A DNA stretch of 64,000 bases from contig NC_044557.1 of the NCBI RefSeq assembly GCF_007565055.1, positions 80,549,019 to 80,613,018 on the forward strand. Reading direction: 5' to 3'. A program made the translations under genes and the position numbers. Origin of the DNA: Rhinopithecus roxellana (taxonomy: Eukaryota; Chordata; Mammalia; Primates; Cercopithecidae). The notes under the pieces were generated by a model. That model saw only the letters and a program-made list of their open reading frames with translations. It was not told the origin of the DNA and did no database searches. Of the stretch, positions 35,698 to 47,148 are shown piece after piece (position 1 is the first letter of the stretch; each line of letters begins with the position of its first letter).

Positions 35698-37046
35698 TTG
35701 TTGTATAATTCTTATTTAAAGGTAGAACATTAGATTAGCTTTTAAAATGTTTTTTCTCTTGTCCTTCAAAATTGAAATCAAATGATGCTTCTTACTCTTG
35801 TTACTTACATATAATCCTCCCTAATTTTTATGTGCACTAGTGTGTCCCTCCATTAAAAATATATTACCTAATCTTGTTCTGAATCCCTTGTTTGCTCTTA
35901 AATTATTTTTCATGTTAGGTAGATTATCCTAACTCATCCTCCTGTCAAAATTGTTTTAAAAAGCCAGACAACTTAAAAATATTTGAGGGAGTGACCTTCT
36001 GTAATAGATAATATACTCTTAGGAAAAGCTCTTTAACTGGATTGGAGGTAGGGGTAAATAATTACCTTTTATCTTCACTTCTGATTTTTATGGTCATTAG
36101 GATTATAAAAATTATTGTTGAACCACACATTTCTGTGTGATTAAATAAATGCATAAATGAAGACAAAAAATCCCAGTGCAAACATGATAAGCTTGTATCT
36201 CTTTATGGAGACTAAGAAATAAAAAAGAGAAAGGGAAACAACATTTTTTCCCTAAAAAGAAAGAATAATAACTGTCGTTATCATGTATAGTGGGTCATAA
36301 AATTTTCCAATATTTGCAGTCTTTCTGCACATAAATTTCATAAATGTTTTTTCTATGGATTCTACAACTTAATATAAATAAGGCAACTCTAGGTATATAT
36401 GTAAGCAACTGAACAAAAGCCATAAAAAAATCACCATTACCACCAGTGGTGCACAATGTGTTTGGAGTAAGGGAAGAAGGTTTTATGGTTATAAAAATTA
36501 TTTAGGGAAGTTTTCTATATGTTTCCATCTCTCAGAGATTAGGAAATTTCTTCTGGGGGACATGCCAGAATGTTGGTATTGGTGGACAGGAAGAGAGTGG
36601 GTAAAATGGGCATATGTAACTTCAGAAAATTCTCTAAGGATCATTATAGCTTTCGACTGATACAAATGGTAGCTATTCTTATGAAGAGTCACTAATAAAC
36701 ACACAAGTCCATCAAACAGCCAAAGGCTTCTCAAACACTATAGAAAGCTGAAAAAGATTTGATAACAAGACCCTAGTTAAATGCTCTTCCCACTCAAGGG
36801 TATTATACACTCCCACTTATGGGGTGTGGCTCAGTTTCGAGTAAAGCAAACACAACACATGATTTATATGAAGACATCTTTACTAAAGAACTTGTATTTC
36901 AGGAGTATCACTTAGGCTGAGCCCTAGGACATAGTCCCAACCTATTTTAGTAAGAATTGTGGATTTTAACTCCCTGATTTATAACCCCAGATCCAAGCAG
37001 CTGAAAGTGATAAATATTGTGCAAATATCTTAGGCATTTAGGGCTG
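35698..37046. other. No recognised feature
   Basis: About 1.35 kb AT-rich DNA without recognisable genes or repeats. The minus frame 36498-36734 is unsupported. Confidence 0.5.
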
Positions 37047-37465
37047 GCAAACCATTAATTCAACAAACATTTATGAGCAGGAGATCAGTCTGACTACAAT
37101 TGCCATAATCCAAGTGAGATACGCTAATGGATTGGGCAGAGATGATAGTGAGGGAAGGGTAATGGAAATATTCAAATGTTTTGAAAGTAGAGAAAACAGG
37201 ATTTCTGATGGTTCAGATGTTGCATGTGAAAGAAGGGAGTTAGAGATGACTCCAAAGAAACTGAAGGGATGAAGGAGCGGGTTTCAGGGATTGAGGGTGG
37301 ATCAGGAGCTCCATTTTAAAGAAGTGTACATTAAAATGATTATTAGACATTAAAGTTAGACATGTCAGGCAAATAATTGGACATAAATACCTGTAATTGA
37401 AGGGGAAAGGTCTAAATTGAGTATATTAATTTGGCAGTCTCAGGTATAGGATGGTATTTAAAGCC
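37047..37465 (-). mobile_element. L2 LINE, 3' part of a split element
   Basis: Begins with the antisense L2 tip (TTAATTCAACAAACATTTAT). After an internal deletion it continues into ORF2 (CATAATCCAAGTGAGATACG, GATGACTCCAAAGAAACTGA, TTATTAGACATTAAAGTTAG, GATGGTATTTAAAGCCAT). It stops there, and the next L2 bases (GGATGAGATCACC) reappear at 47784. The two pieces are read as one L2 opened by an L1 insertion. Confidence 0.8.
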
Positions 37466-38589
37466 ATACAACTATAATGGAGGTATGGTTTTCCTGGGGC
37501 AGCATAAATCCACTACAATTCAACATTTTTTTCTGATTACAACTAAAAACTCTAAAGAAAAAATGTTACAGACAATTTCCTGAGGACAACAAGAAGTAAA
37601 TAAAAGCAGGTAGAATATGGAAAGCAGTCAAAACTTAGAGAAACAAATGTATGAAGGTGAACAAAAACCAACAGAACCTCAAGGATGTGTATGACAATAT
37701 CTGCTGATTGTGCATTTCTAAGGTAGTCCCATGGAAGAGAGAGAGATTGGGCAAGAATGAAAATAGGAAGAAATTATGGCTAAAAACTCTCCATATTTGG
37801 TGAAACATAAATTTATAGATTTCAAACGTTCAGCATATCCCAAATACTATAAACTCAAAGAAAACTATGGCAAAACACATCATAAACTGCTAAAAACCAA
37901 AGATTAAGAAAAGGATGTTGAAAGCAGCTAAGGAAAAATAACATTTCATACAAATACAAAAATTAAAATGACTGCAATCAAGTACATTCTATTCTAGGAA
38001 TGCAAATTTGGTTTCATATTTGAAAACCAATTGATGTTATTCACTGTATCAACAGACTAAAGGGCAAATAGGATCTTTTCCATAGATGCAGAAAAAACAG
38101 TTGACAACATGTAACACCCATTCATCAACAAACTCTAAGGAAACTAGAAATGACAGAAAACATTCTCTAACTAATTAAAGAGAAGTTATGAAAACCTTAC
38201 TGCTAATGTTGCTAATGTCATCAACAGTGATAAACAATTGAAACACTGCCAGAACAAAGAATGGATGCTAACTTGTAACATTTATTTAACACTATACTGG
38301 CAGTCCTAGTCATTGCAAGAAAGCAAGAAAAAGAAATTCAAATTGTAAAGATTAGAAATTAAGAATTAAAATTTTCCTTATCTGCAGATGATATGATTCT
38401 TTTTTAGTAAAGCCCAGGAAATTTTCAAAATAAAAATTAGAACTAACAAATGAACATAAACAGTTCACAAGATATAAAGTTAACGTGCAAAAAAAATTAC
38501 ATTCCTATATATTAGCATCAAACAGTTGGAAAATATATCAAAACTAATGCAATGTATAGGAATGGCAAAAAATTTATCATGCTACCTAC
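37466..38589 (+). mobile_element. L1M, 5' part of a split element
   Basis: Plus-strand old L1. An ORF1-region segment (AATTATGGCTAAAAACTCTC near 37774; GGATGTTGAAAGCAGCTAAG near 37913) is joined, by internal deletion, to ORF2 reverse transcriptase sequence (AGTACATTCTATTCTAGGAA near 37981). GCAGATGAT at 38384-38392 encodes the Ala-Asp-Asp of the catalytic box. Reading frames are broken throughout. The ERV at 38590 interrupts it, and it resumes at 45841. Confidence 0.85.
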
Positions 38590-39024
38590 TATTAAAGCAA
38601 ACTAACTATGGCCTGAGGAGGACTCTATACTTCTATATTTGAGTCCTTGTGGATGAACTGCAACCTAACTTAATAGGTAGACAAGATTGAAAACGTAACT
38701 TAAGAGTATGTGCCTGCAACAATAGCTGAGTATTGGCCAATCCCAGCAGCCATACTTCAACCACTCATAAACGGCTGAGTGTTCAACCTAAGTCCAAATA
38801 AGGCAAACGCCAAGCTGTAACCAATCCAGCTGTTTCTGTACCTCACTTCCAATTTCTGTATGTCATTTTTGTTTTTCTGTTGATAAATTTGTTCTGACCA
38901 TGAGGCATCATCTCTGGAGTCTCTCTGAATTTGCTGTGATTCTGGGGGCTTCCTGATTTGCAAGTTGTTCATTGCTCAATTAAACTCCTTTAAATTTAAT
39001 TCAGATGAAATTTTTCTTTTAACA
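38590..39024 (+). repeat. 5' LTR of the ERV
   Basis: 435 bp, from TATTAAAGCAAACTAA (original TG now TA) to ...CTTTTAACA. Contains a degraded TATA-like GATAAAT at 38882 and an ATTAAA polyadenylation signal at 38979. Matches the 3' LTR at 45382-45836 along its length. Confidence 0.92.
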
Positions 39025-39026
39025 GA

Positions 39027-39044
39027 TGATGTCAGAAGTGGGGT
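39027..39044 (+). promoter_or_regulatory. ERV primer-binding site, tRNA-Leu-like
   Basis: TGATGTCAGAAGTGGGGT lies two bases after the 5' LTR. It matches 15 of 18 positions of the complement of a tRNA-Leu 3' end (TGGTGTCAGGAGTGGGAT, from memory). The three differences are all transitions. Confidence 0.6.
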
Positions 39045-39148
39045 CTGAAATAGAGCTTGTAACGACTCCCAGGAGTACTGAGTGAACATGCAAAGTACCC
39101 ACAGGATCAATTTGTGTCCATTGATCTCTTAGAGCAGCTGGTGATCAT

Positions 39149-39156
39149 GGGTAAGT
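39149..39156 (+). promoter_or_regulatory. Retroviral-type splice donor
   Basis: GGGTAAGT in the ERV leader, about 125 bases after the 5' LTR, where the major splice donor of a simple retrovirus would lie. Confidence 0.4.
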
Positions 39157-39509
39157 TCTCTCTTGGATTTCGGAGCTCCATGGATTTGTGGTTTGAGCTT
39201 TCCAAATTTCTTTGAGCAAATTTCTGATCTAAACTGGGTTTGGAAGTCATGACAGAAGCTGGACTGGGTCCATGAATGGATTTGATCCAGTAATTAACTG
39301 ACTTGGATCCAATTAAAGACCTCTTACATCTGCCTGGTTCAGAAAGAAACTGGTAACATCGTAGAGGTGTAAAATTTGGCTTTTAAAAATTTAAGGGGAT
39401 TTTTGTGTTCTACCCCTTTGTTTCATTTTTATTGTGCACTTAGATAGGAAGAATAATTCAGTAAGTTAATTAAGTGAACCTGAGAGCAAAGCCAATATTT
39501 TAGGCAGAA

Positions 39510-39560
39510 ATGGGATCTTTAATTTCTGAAAAATCAAGTTTTTCCTGGCTTATACATTAG
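39510..39560 (+). pseudogene. Possible gag start remnant
   Basis: An ATG followed by a glycine codon at the expected distance from the LTR recalls the Met-Gly start of myristoylated Gag. The frame closes after 16 codons and nothing recognisable as matrix or capsid follows, so this is a weak call. Confidence 0.25.
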
Positions 39561-39630
39561 GCATGGGAATCCCAATCTGAAGGAAATAGACTGCAGCACA
39601 GGTTGGCTGACTTTGAATAAGTAATGGAGG

Positions 39631-39776
39631 GGACATTTTACCTGAGTAAAGAATGGGATTGGGTTAGAGGCTCACCCTTCAGGAAAGTCCCTCATAGTTA
39701 AAAATGGGTTAAAGATGACAGGGCCCAACTGGGGGCAAGTTTCAGTCTTGCCAGTTCAATATTTGGTGCTAAGCAA
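39631..39776 (+). repeat. Left arm of inverted duplication in the ERV
   Basis: From GGACATTTTACCTGAGTAAA to CAATATTTGGTGCTAAGC. The whole stretch reappears in reverse complement at 41249-41402, with shared phrases such as GATGACAGGGCCCAACTGGG and GATTGGGTTAGAGGCTCA. Confidence 0.93.
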
Positions 39777-41248
39777 AGTGGCTAACATCTATGTTTTGTC
39801 ACATGTATTTTGCTGTGGCCAGAATGAAAAATGTTAATCGGGTTACCCTGTGCAATCCCTTGGGTGGCAACTTGCAAAATTGAGAGGCTTTTGCTTGTGG
39901 TTCCATGAAACAAAAAAAGATGATTTTCCTTTATGATGCAGCTTGGCCCCCAGGGCTATAGTGTGGCAAGCAGGGTCACTAGGGCTGCTCAGGGAAAGGG
40001 AATCCAGAAGCCTGGCATGCCAGCAAAAGGGTAAAAAATGCTTACCATGCAGACTCTGGCCTCTCTCTCTCTCTGTGCAAACTGGTTAAATAAATGGTAA
40101 AAGTCACCGTTTATCTGTAAAGTTTTGATTAATACAAAAAAGAATTCTGAGGCTGATCTTAAGCTATACTGAATCTGGTGTGCTTTGTGTGTCTTTCTGT
40201 ATTGTTCTGTCATAAAGAGGGATACCTTAGGATAAAATGCATGCCCAGGACCCCATACGCCTTCTCTTCAAGATGGTGCAGCAAACTGGTCAATCGTATC
40301 CTTGGGCACTTGACCTTGTCACCATGTGGCCCTGCTTTCTCTTTTTACAATGGTAGCCTGGGTTCAGGGTTCAATTCCCAGCTTAGGAAATGAGTACTTC
40401 CTGGTTTGATATCCTCATGACCTTTACCATTTGTTGATTCTCTTCCCCTCCATGACCTACCTTAAATTTTCTTTTCCCTGAGCACAGAAATATTAGCCAT
40501 TTGGCCTAGCAAAGTTTAAGTAATAAAAGATTTAAAAGGACTTTTTCAAAAAAGTACTATAGTTAAAAGTTGGCTTCATTAAAAGTGGATATTCAAGCTG
40601 TAACAGCCTGGTACTCCTTGAGACAAACAGGAGGCACCAGACCCCATTTTGGAAAACAAACAAACAAAAACAAAACAAAAAAACAGGAATTGGAAATGGA
40701 TAGCTCTCTCTTGGAATCTAAGGCTCCATTCTTTTTGGTATCCAGGATCTGGTATTAAAATGGGGACCCTTAATTTTGGGGAACTGTTTTTACCTTCTAG
40801 CTGTGCCTGCTTCTTAGGCCCTAAAAGCTGCAGGCTTTCCTGGCAATGTTCTTCCAAGAACTCCACCCTAAAGCCAATAATCCAATTAAGAAAAAATGTA
40901 CAGACTGGCAAATGAAAAATCTTATAACTACTAGATCTTCTGTATGTATAGTTACATACTACACATACATCATAGCACACATGTGTAATTCCATCTAGCT
41001 AATTGGCTTTAAGAAAAGTAAGAGCTTAAACAGAATTTTTGAAAGAAAAATACAAACTGTAATGCCTTTTAGTTGATATAATTTTAGTAATCTTGGGGAA
41101 ATAAAAGCAGCTTTAATGATTATTGGTAAAATAAAGATATTTGACCTAAATCAGGCAGGTCAGATATTAGATTTGCTAAATGCTTTAAGGTCATAAACTG
41201 CTTCTTAGACGTTTGAAGATTGTTCAGCTTACCTACTTTGGAGGATTA

Positions 41249-41402
41249 GCTTAGTACCAAATATTGAACTGGCAAGACACAAACTTGCTCCCAGTTGGGC
41301 CCTGTCATCTTTAATCCTTTTTTTTTTTTTTTTAACCATGAGGGATTTTCCTGAAAGATGAGCCTCTAACCCAATCCCATCCTTTACTCAGGTAAAATGT
41401 CC
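41249..41402 (-). repeat. Right arm of inverted duplication in the ERV
   Basis: Reverse complement of 39631-39776 at roughly 90 percent identity by eye. The main length change is a T-run grown to about 17 bases (41319-41333), where the left arm has only about five A's. Similarity ends sharply at both sides. Confidence 0.93.
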
Positions 41403-43800
41403 TAAAGTAACATAACTGGTTGTTTAAAAAGAAGTATATTTATCACAAGTCAAAAAGTCAAAGCATGTTGTAGATGGTCTGTGTAAGTCATGAAAGGATC
41501 CATGAAAGGAAATGTATACACTGAAAGTAAAAGTTGCTAAGAGTTACAATTATCACATGTGATTGAGATTACTAAAAAAATAGTTTTACATGCAAAATAT
41601 GTGAAGAGAATGAAATGTGTTTTTGGTGAAAGATTACAAGAAGGCATAGGAATATAAATTTTTGCCTAGTTTAGAATGTTAAAGAATTGCTTTAAATTAG
41701 ATCAGAATAAGTTAAAAGTTTAATCAAGTTGTTAAAGGTTTGTAAATATTAATCTTTTAAAAAACATTCTGTGTATGAACATATTAACTAAATTTAAAGC
41801 AGTATTTCCATTTTTTCCATAAATTGAACATCAAAATAAAAACACAGTGTTTTCTTAAAGCACTTATCTACTCGTTGACAAACATTTGTAAAGAGTACAA
41901 GGTTTATGAGAATCTCACCTTATGGTGAAACTGATTAAGATTGGAAAGATTTGTCTATGAGGTTTAATTAAAAATTGAGGTTGACATTAACAGTACACTG
42001 ATACAAGGGTGAAATTTGGCTTTCTCTCTTGAACAAGATTTTCATGTAATATTAAAAGATAATGAAAGATTTTTGTTTGCCTTTCGAATAAACTACTGAA
42101 AAAAGAAAGGAAAGACAAGAGACAGATTATTTGGAAAGCTGTCCTCCATCAATGGTAAAGGTTTTTGCCTTTTTGAAAATTTTTGAGTCATCATTTTGGC
42201 TAAATGAATGATTATGGTAACCTGGAATTGTATTTCACATTATCAAGTGTTTTAAACCTTTAACATATTTTATAGGCTTCCCAAAATCAAATTTCAGCTT
42301 CAAAATTGTCTTTTCTGACCTCTAACTTTAAGATGCTACAGATAGCCTCTGAAGCATCCAAAAAAGAGGTAAACAGAATTATTTGACATGTTCAATTACA
42401 TGGGAAGCATTGTCAAAAATACAAAAAAGTTTTAATCCTCTGCAGTGTATATTTTAGTGAATCATATTAATATATGTCTTAAAATTGTATGGGATTTCTA
42501 AAATTCTAATATGTCTGAGTATAGGCTATCAATCATAATTACAGTTATTATGTACAATAACCACATTTCATTGTCAATTGTGTTTTTAACTATAGCTATT
42601 TAAAGCCATTTCCACAGTTAGTTGCTTAATGCTAATGCGGTTTCTGAAAACTTCACAAGCATGCAAAATCCTAGAATATGGTGTCTTTTGGTAGGTTCAT
42701 GAAGGAGGAAAGGGACCCTAAAAGGCACTCTTATATAACTTTAGAATATATATTTAATATTCTAATAACTTTAGAATTATATTATTTGAATGGGGTAAGA
42801 ATTCCTGGAACTTTAATGAAAAGACAGACTGGGTTTTAAAACTGCTAATCCCAGTAGAACAAAAATTAAATACCAAGAAAATACTTTACCTGGTTTTGAT
42901 GCTAAATCAGCTAATACTGAAATTGTTTAGATATACATTTTGAATGAACTCCATGGTCTAAGTCAAATTACCTATGATAACCCATCAGTTGTCAGTGTTA
43001 TGCACCTAATTTGGAGAACCAACTGGAATACAAGAGGGTATAAAAGTCTAATGTTAATTAAGCATGGACTCATGGAGAATCAGCATGGCCACCATGTCCC
43101 TCCTGAGTCCTTAAAACTCCTGAGTCCTCAAAAGTTATTTATTCCATGACTCATCATATAATAGATAAAATAATTTAAATTGAATATATTGGTGTGGTGA
43201 CTTTTAAATTACTAAAATAGTTTATAATCAATGTTTGGTCCCATATTCCTGGGAAAACTATCAAAGCTTCCAGAACATTTGGTCACCTGATGGGCCATTT
43301 AAACATTTTATAAAGGAATTTCATTCAATTGTCATTTTCAATACACATTTTCTGGTTGTGTAAAAACTCTCCCATGCAAGAAGGCTAATGTTAAAACACT
43401 AAGTTATTATGCCACAGTATATTTTTACCAGGTAAAGAAAGTTTTTTATGGTTCACTGAGGACAATCAACCCTTTCCCAATCTAGAACCTGAAGACTGGC
43501 TCTTCTGAGAATGTCAGAGAAAGACTGTCATTGCCATTCACATTGCAGCAAAACTTTGGAACTTTAAACTTTGGGTTCATAAACTTGCAAATAAGAAGGG
43601 TCCCTCCACACTCTTGGAACTGTGCACCCATTGGAACCCTTAAGGTAAAGCTAATCAAGGAAGTCTCTAGAAGAAAAAGATGGCACTGTTGATGTGAACA
43701 GCTTTCCCAAAATCATAAATTAAGACTTCTATTAATAGACTCCTATCTTTGAATATTTTTTCTTGTTTATGCCTCTATGAACAATAGAAATGGAAAAGAT

Positions 43801-44118
43801 GCCAGGTGTGGTGGTTCATGCCTGTAATCCCAGCACTTTGGGAGGCCAAGGCAGGTGGATCACTTGAGGTCAGGCATTCGAGACCAGCCTGGCCAACGTG
43901 GTGAAAAACAGTCTCTACTGAAAATACAAAAATTAGGCAGGCATCGTAGTGCGCACCTCTAATCCCAGCTACTCAGATGGCTGAGGTAAGAGAATCACTT
44001 GAACCGGAGAGGCAGAGGTTGCAGTGAGCTGAAGTGGCACTACTGCACTCCAACCTCAGTGACAGAATGAGACTCCATCTAAAAAAAGAAAGAAAGAAAG
44101 AAAGAAAAGAAAAGAAAA
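43801..44118 (+). mobile_element. Alu inside the ERV
   Basis: Full-length Alu from GCCAGGTGTGGTGGTTCATG. Its tail has become a (GAAA)n microsatellite at about 44087-44118. Target-site duplications are not clear. Confidence 0.95.
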
Positions 44119-44732
44119 GGGGGTCTGTTGTGTGCACTTATGTAGTATACTTTTATTTGTAAAGGATTTTGCAGCCAGCCTCATACATTCATAACCTTAT
44201 ACTTTGATAGGTAAAAGGTGAAGGTCCAATGTAGGTGAGAAACTTTAATGTTACACAGGTTCTCTCATAATGAGTCAGAAAGTTAACATTAATTCACTCC
44301 TCTTAACCCACATCATGAGTTAAAAAGATCATTGCCAAGGACGCCTTTCCTATTCTCTAAGAGAAGGACATCATTTGTTAGGTCCTTTTTCCAAAGTTTG
44401 GAATAAAAGAGGAAATGATTAGAAATGTATCCCTCATAATAGGCTCTATAGCAGATTCTACTGTAAATGCCATGGTTACACCACAGACCTTAAATTATTT
44501 TGTGAAAATTATGCTAAATAATAGAATTGGCTAAACAGAAAAGTATCTGTTTGCCTGTTGACACTTATGGCCTATGGAGAAAACTAGGTATTATAGAGAT
44601 TCAGTAGTAAAGGATTAACAAAAGTCTGCTTAGTTAAGTGAGTAGACTCTTCATCTAGCTCATTCTTTAAAGTATTTGATTTTAGGTGGTTTAGTTTATG
44701 GGAACCCCAAGTAAGAAGCATACTCCAAACTC

Positions 44733-44855
44733 TTGGTTTTTATCCTCCTAATAGTCATAATAGTCTCCCTGGTGCACTGTATTCTCTCAAAGGTTTTAAA
44801 TGTTTGCATGCAGCCGTCTCTAGAATGTCAAATGGTCTGTCTTCAACTGAAATGA
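44733..44855 (+). pseudogene. env remnant, transmembrane anchor and tail
   Basis: A 41-codon stretch ending in TGA encodes a run of about 15 hydrophobic residues (rich in Leu, Ile and Val), then a short tail with several cysteines. Its position about 500 bases before the polypurine tract fits the end of a retroviral Env transmembrane subunit. It is open only over this segment; upstream Env sequence is not recognisable. It is a broken remnant. Confidence 0.45.
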
Positions 44856-45368
44856 CAAGAGCTGAAAGAAATGTGTGATCATGAGGACACTGTAACCTAT
44901 GAATGACATGCTGAGACCAGAAACCCAAAATGATGTCAACTGAGACTGGTACTAAGGCCCTAAGTGTTGGTCACACTCTCACCTAAGTGAAAACCTGGAC
45001 AAAAAGGGGATAACTTTTTGAAGCAAAATTGTGGGAGGCCATTGTTTTGGACTGCGCTCATGCACTAGGCATTAACAGACCAAATCAAACAAAAATGTAG
45101 TTACTCATGATATGACATAATCACACTAAGAATTTAAAGAAATGCAAAGATCCTAGACCAGGACAAACAAGGTTTTGTTTTTCTCCTGTAAACAGGACAT
45201 TCCAGCATAAGGAGTTACTCTCTATTCAGTCCTTGTTCCTACCTTTGCAAAACTCACTGTTTTCTTCTCTCCCAGTGAGTTGTAAGACCAAATAAGTACA
45301 TTTACAATGGCGATAGTGACATCAATGACTAAAGTTCTGGTCAATCAATCAAAATTGAGAAAATGACC

Positions 45369-45381
45369 AAAAAGGGGAAAT
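45369..45381 (+). promoter_or_regulatory. ERV polypurine tract
   Basis: AAAAAGGGGAAAT directly precedes the 3' LTR start (TGTTAAAGC), where plus-strand DNA synthesis would be primed in a retrovirus. Confidence 0.8.
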
Positions 45382-45836
45382 TGTTAAAGCAAACTAAATA
45401 TGATCTGAAAAGGACTCCATTCTTCTATATTTGAGTCCTTGTGGATGAACTGCAATCTAAGTTAATAGGTAGACAAGATTGAAAACCTAACTTAGAAGTA
45501 TGCACCTGTAATAATAGCTGAGTGTTGGCCAATCCCAGCAGCCATATTTCAACCACTCACAGACTGCTGAGTGTTCAAACTACTCAGTGCAGTGTTCAAA
45601 CCTGAGTGTTCAAATAAGGCAAAGACCGAGCTGTAACCAATCCAGCTGTTTTCGTATCTCACTTCCAATTTCTGTATGTCATTTTACTTTTTTTGTCTAT
45701 AAATTTATTCTGCCCATGAGGCACCCTGGAGTCTCTCTGAATCTGCTGTGATTCTAGTGGCTGCCCAATTTGCGAATCATTCATTGCTCAATTAAACTCC
45801 TTTAAATTTAATTCAACTGAAGTTTTTCTTTGAACA
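45382..45836 (+). repeat. 3' LTR of the ERV
   Basis: 455 bp from TGTTAAAGCAAACTAAAT to ...CTTTGAACA. It keeps a TATAAAT at 45698 and ATTAAA at 45791. It is 20 bases longer than the 5' LTR, chiefly because GTGTTCAAA occurs three times at 45569-45614 and once in the 5' LTR. Confidence 0.93.
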
Positions 45837-46197
45837 CTACTTAGGCATATGTCTAATAAAAGACATCTAAGATCTTTTATTTAAAAATTACAAAAAAGTA
45901 TTGTTGGGAGAAATTAATGACAGACTAAACAATTAGAAATACATGTGACATTCATTGATTAAAAGATTCAAAATTGTTTCCATGGCAATTCTCTCAAAAT
46001 TTGTTATGTGAAGTCAACATAATACCAATCAGAATCCCAGCATGCGTTTGTTAAAAATGATAAAATGTTCCAAAGCATATGTGCAAATTCAAAAAGTACA
46101 GAATATTGAAAGCAATTTTGGAAAAGAAGAACTTCATCTAATTTCAAGTTTTATTATATAGCTGCCATCATCAGGACAGTCTGATAATGCCCAAAAG

Positions 46198-46228
46198 ATA
46201 TATATGTGTATTATATACACATATATAT
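46198..46228. repeat. Short AT-rich hairpin
   Basis: Arms ATATATATGTGTA and TACACATATATAT are perfectly complementary around a 5-base TTATA loop, within the L1. Confidence 0.9.
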
Positions 46229-46369
46229 AGAGTAGAATAAAGTTTAGGAAAAGACTTACACATGCATAGTAAATTGATTTTTGACAGAGTTTGACAGAGG
46301 AAAGTTCACTTGAGAAAGAACAAGCTTTTCAATAAATCTTGGTGGATCAACTGTACCTCCATAAGCAAA

Positions 46370-46405
46370 ACTAAATAAATAAATAAATAAATAGATAAAT
46401 AAATG
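46370..46405. repeat. (AAAT)n microsatellite
   Basis: CTAAATAAATAAATAAATAA with one AGAT interruption, within L1 ORF2 sequence. Confidence 0.95.
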
Positions 46406-46937
46406 CTAACCTTTAACTCACATTACACACAAACATTTACTCCACATAGACAGTAGGCCTAATGTAAAACATAAACTTATAAAACAACTAGAAGAAAACT
46501 TGGATGTAATCATTGTAAGTTTGGCATAGTTGATAGCTCCTTAGATAGACATTTTTAAAGCATTAACCATAAAAAATAAAACTGATAAATTGAACCTTCT
46601 TAAATTTAAAATCTATTATCATATGAAAATTGTCATTAAGAAAATCAAAATGCAAACCATTAACTGGGGGAAAAATATTCACATTACATATGTTAGACAA
46701 AGGACTTGTCTCTAGAGTAGACAGTATACTCTTAAACTTTAATAAGAAATAAATGAAAACAGAAAAACAAATGCAAATGGATAAAAGATTGAAACAGAGA
46801 TTTTACAAAAGAAGATAAATGAATGACAACCACATGGAAACATGTTTAACCTCATTAGTCACCAAATTAAAACCACAATTAGATTCTACTATAACCCATT
46901 AAGATAGCTGAAATTTTTTTAAAAGACCATATAAAGC

Positions 46938-47148
46938 AGGGTTTAGCAAACTTCATTTGAATAAAAGGACCATAGAGTAAATATTTTAGGTTTCATTGGT
47001 CATATGGTCTTTGGCAAAACTATTCAACTCTGCCACTGTAGCATCAATGCAGCTATAGACAATTAGTGAATGAATGAGCATAGCTATATTATTATTTATA
47101 AAAACAAGTGGCAAGCAAGATACTTCAGGCCATACTTTGTCTTAAAAT
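46938..47148 (+). mobile_element. Non-autonomous hAT-like element in the L1
   Basis: Begins CAGGGTTTAGCAAACTTC and includes AGTAAATATTTTAGGTTTCA, TCAACTCTGCCACTGTAGCA, GCAGCTATAGACAATTAGTG and TATTTATAAAAACAAGTGGC. This is the order of a common hAT-type DNA element whose name I do not fix. The L1 text resumes after it. Confidence 0.65.

Larger units (their letters stand above)
38590..45836 (+). mobile_element. ERV provirus, two LTRs, decayed (ERV1-like)
   Basis: A 7.2 kb endogenous retrovirus lying in sense orientation inside an old L1. It has two related LTRs, a primer-binding-site-like sequence after the 5' LTR, a splice donor, a polypurine tract before the 3' LTR, and a 4-bp target-site duplication CTAC (38586-38589 and 45837-45840). 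A 4-bp duplication and the general layout suggest a gammaretrovirus-like (class I) element, perhaps near the MER50/MER57 groups, but I cannot fix the family. No long gag, pol or env frame survives; most internal DNA is not recognisably coding. By hand alignment the LTRs differ at roughly 50 of about 425 compared sites, so the insertion is old. Confidence 0.88.

Noticed and set aside
40340..40385. tRNA-like phrase GGGTTCAATTCCCAGC within the ERV
   Set aside because: It recalls a T-loop B box, but no matching A box, acceptor stem or anticodon arm can be built around it.
40579..40980. 133-codon minus-strand frame in the ERV
   Set aside because: Antisense to the provirus and without any recognisable protein family.
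38590..45836. Functional retrovirus or co-opted env
   Set aside because: Old LTR divergence, no long gag, pol or env frame, and only a short transmembrane remnant; nothing suggests retained protein function.
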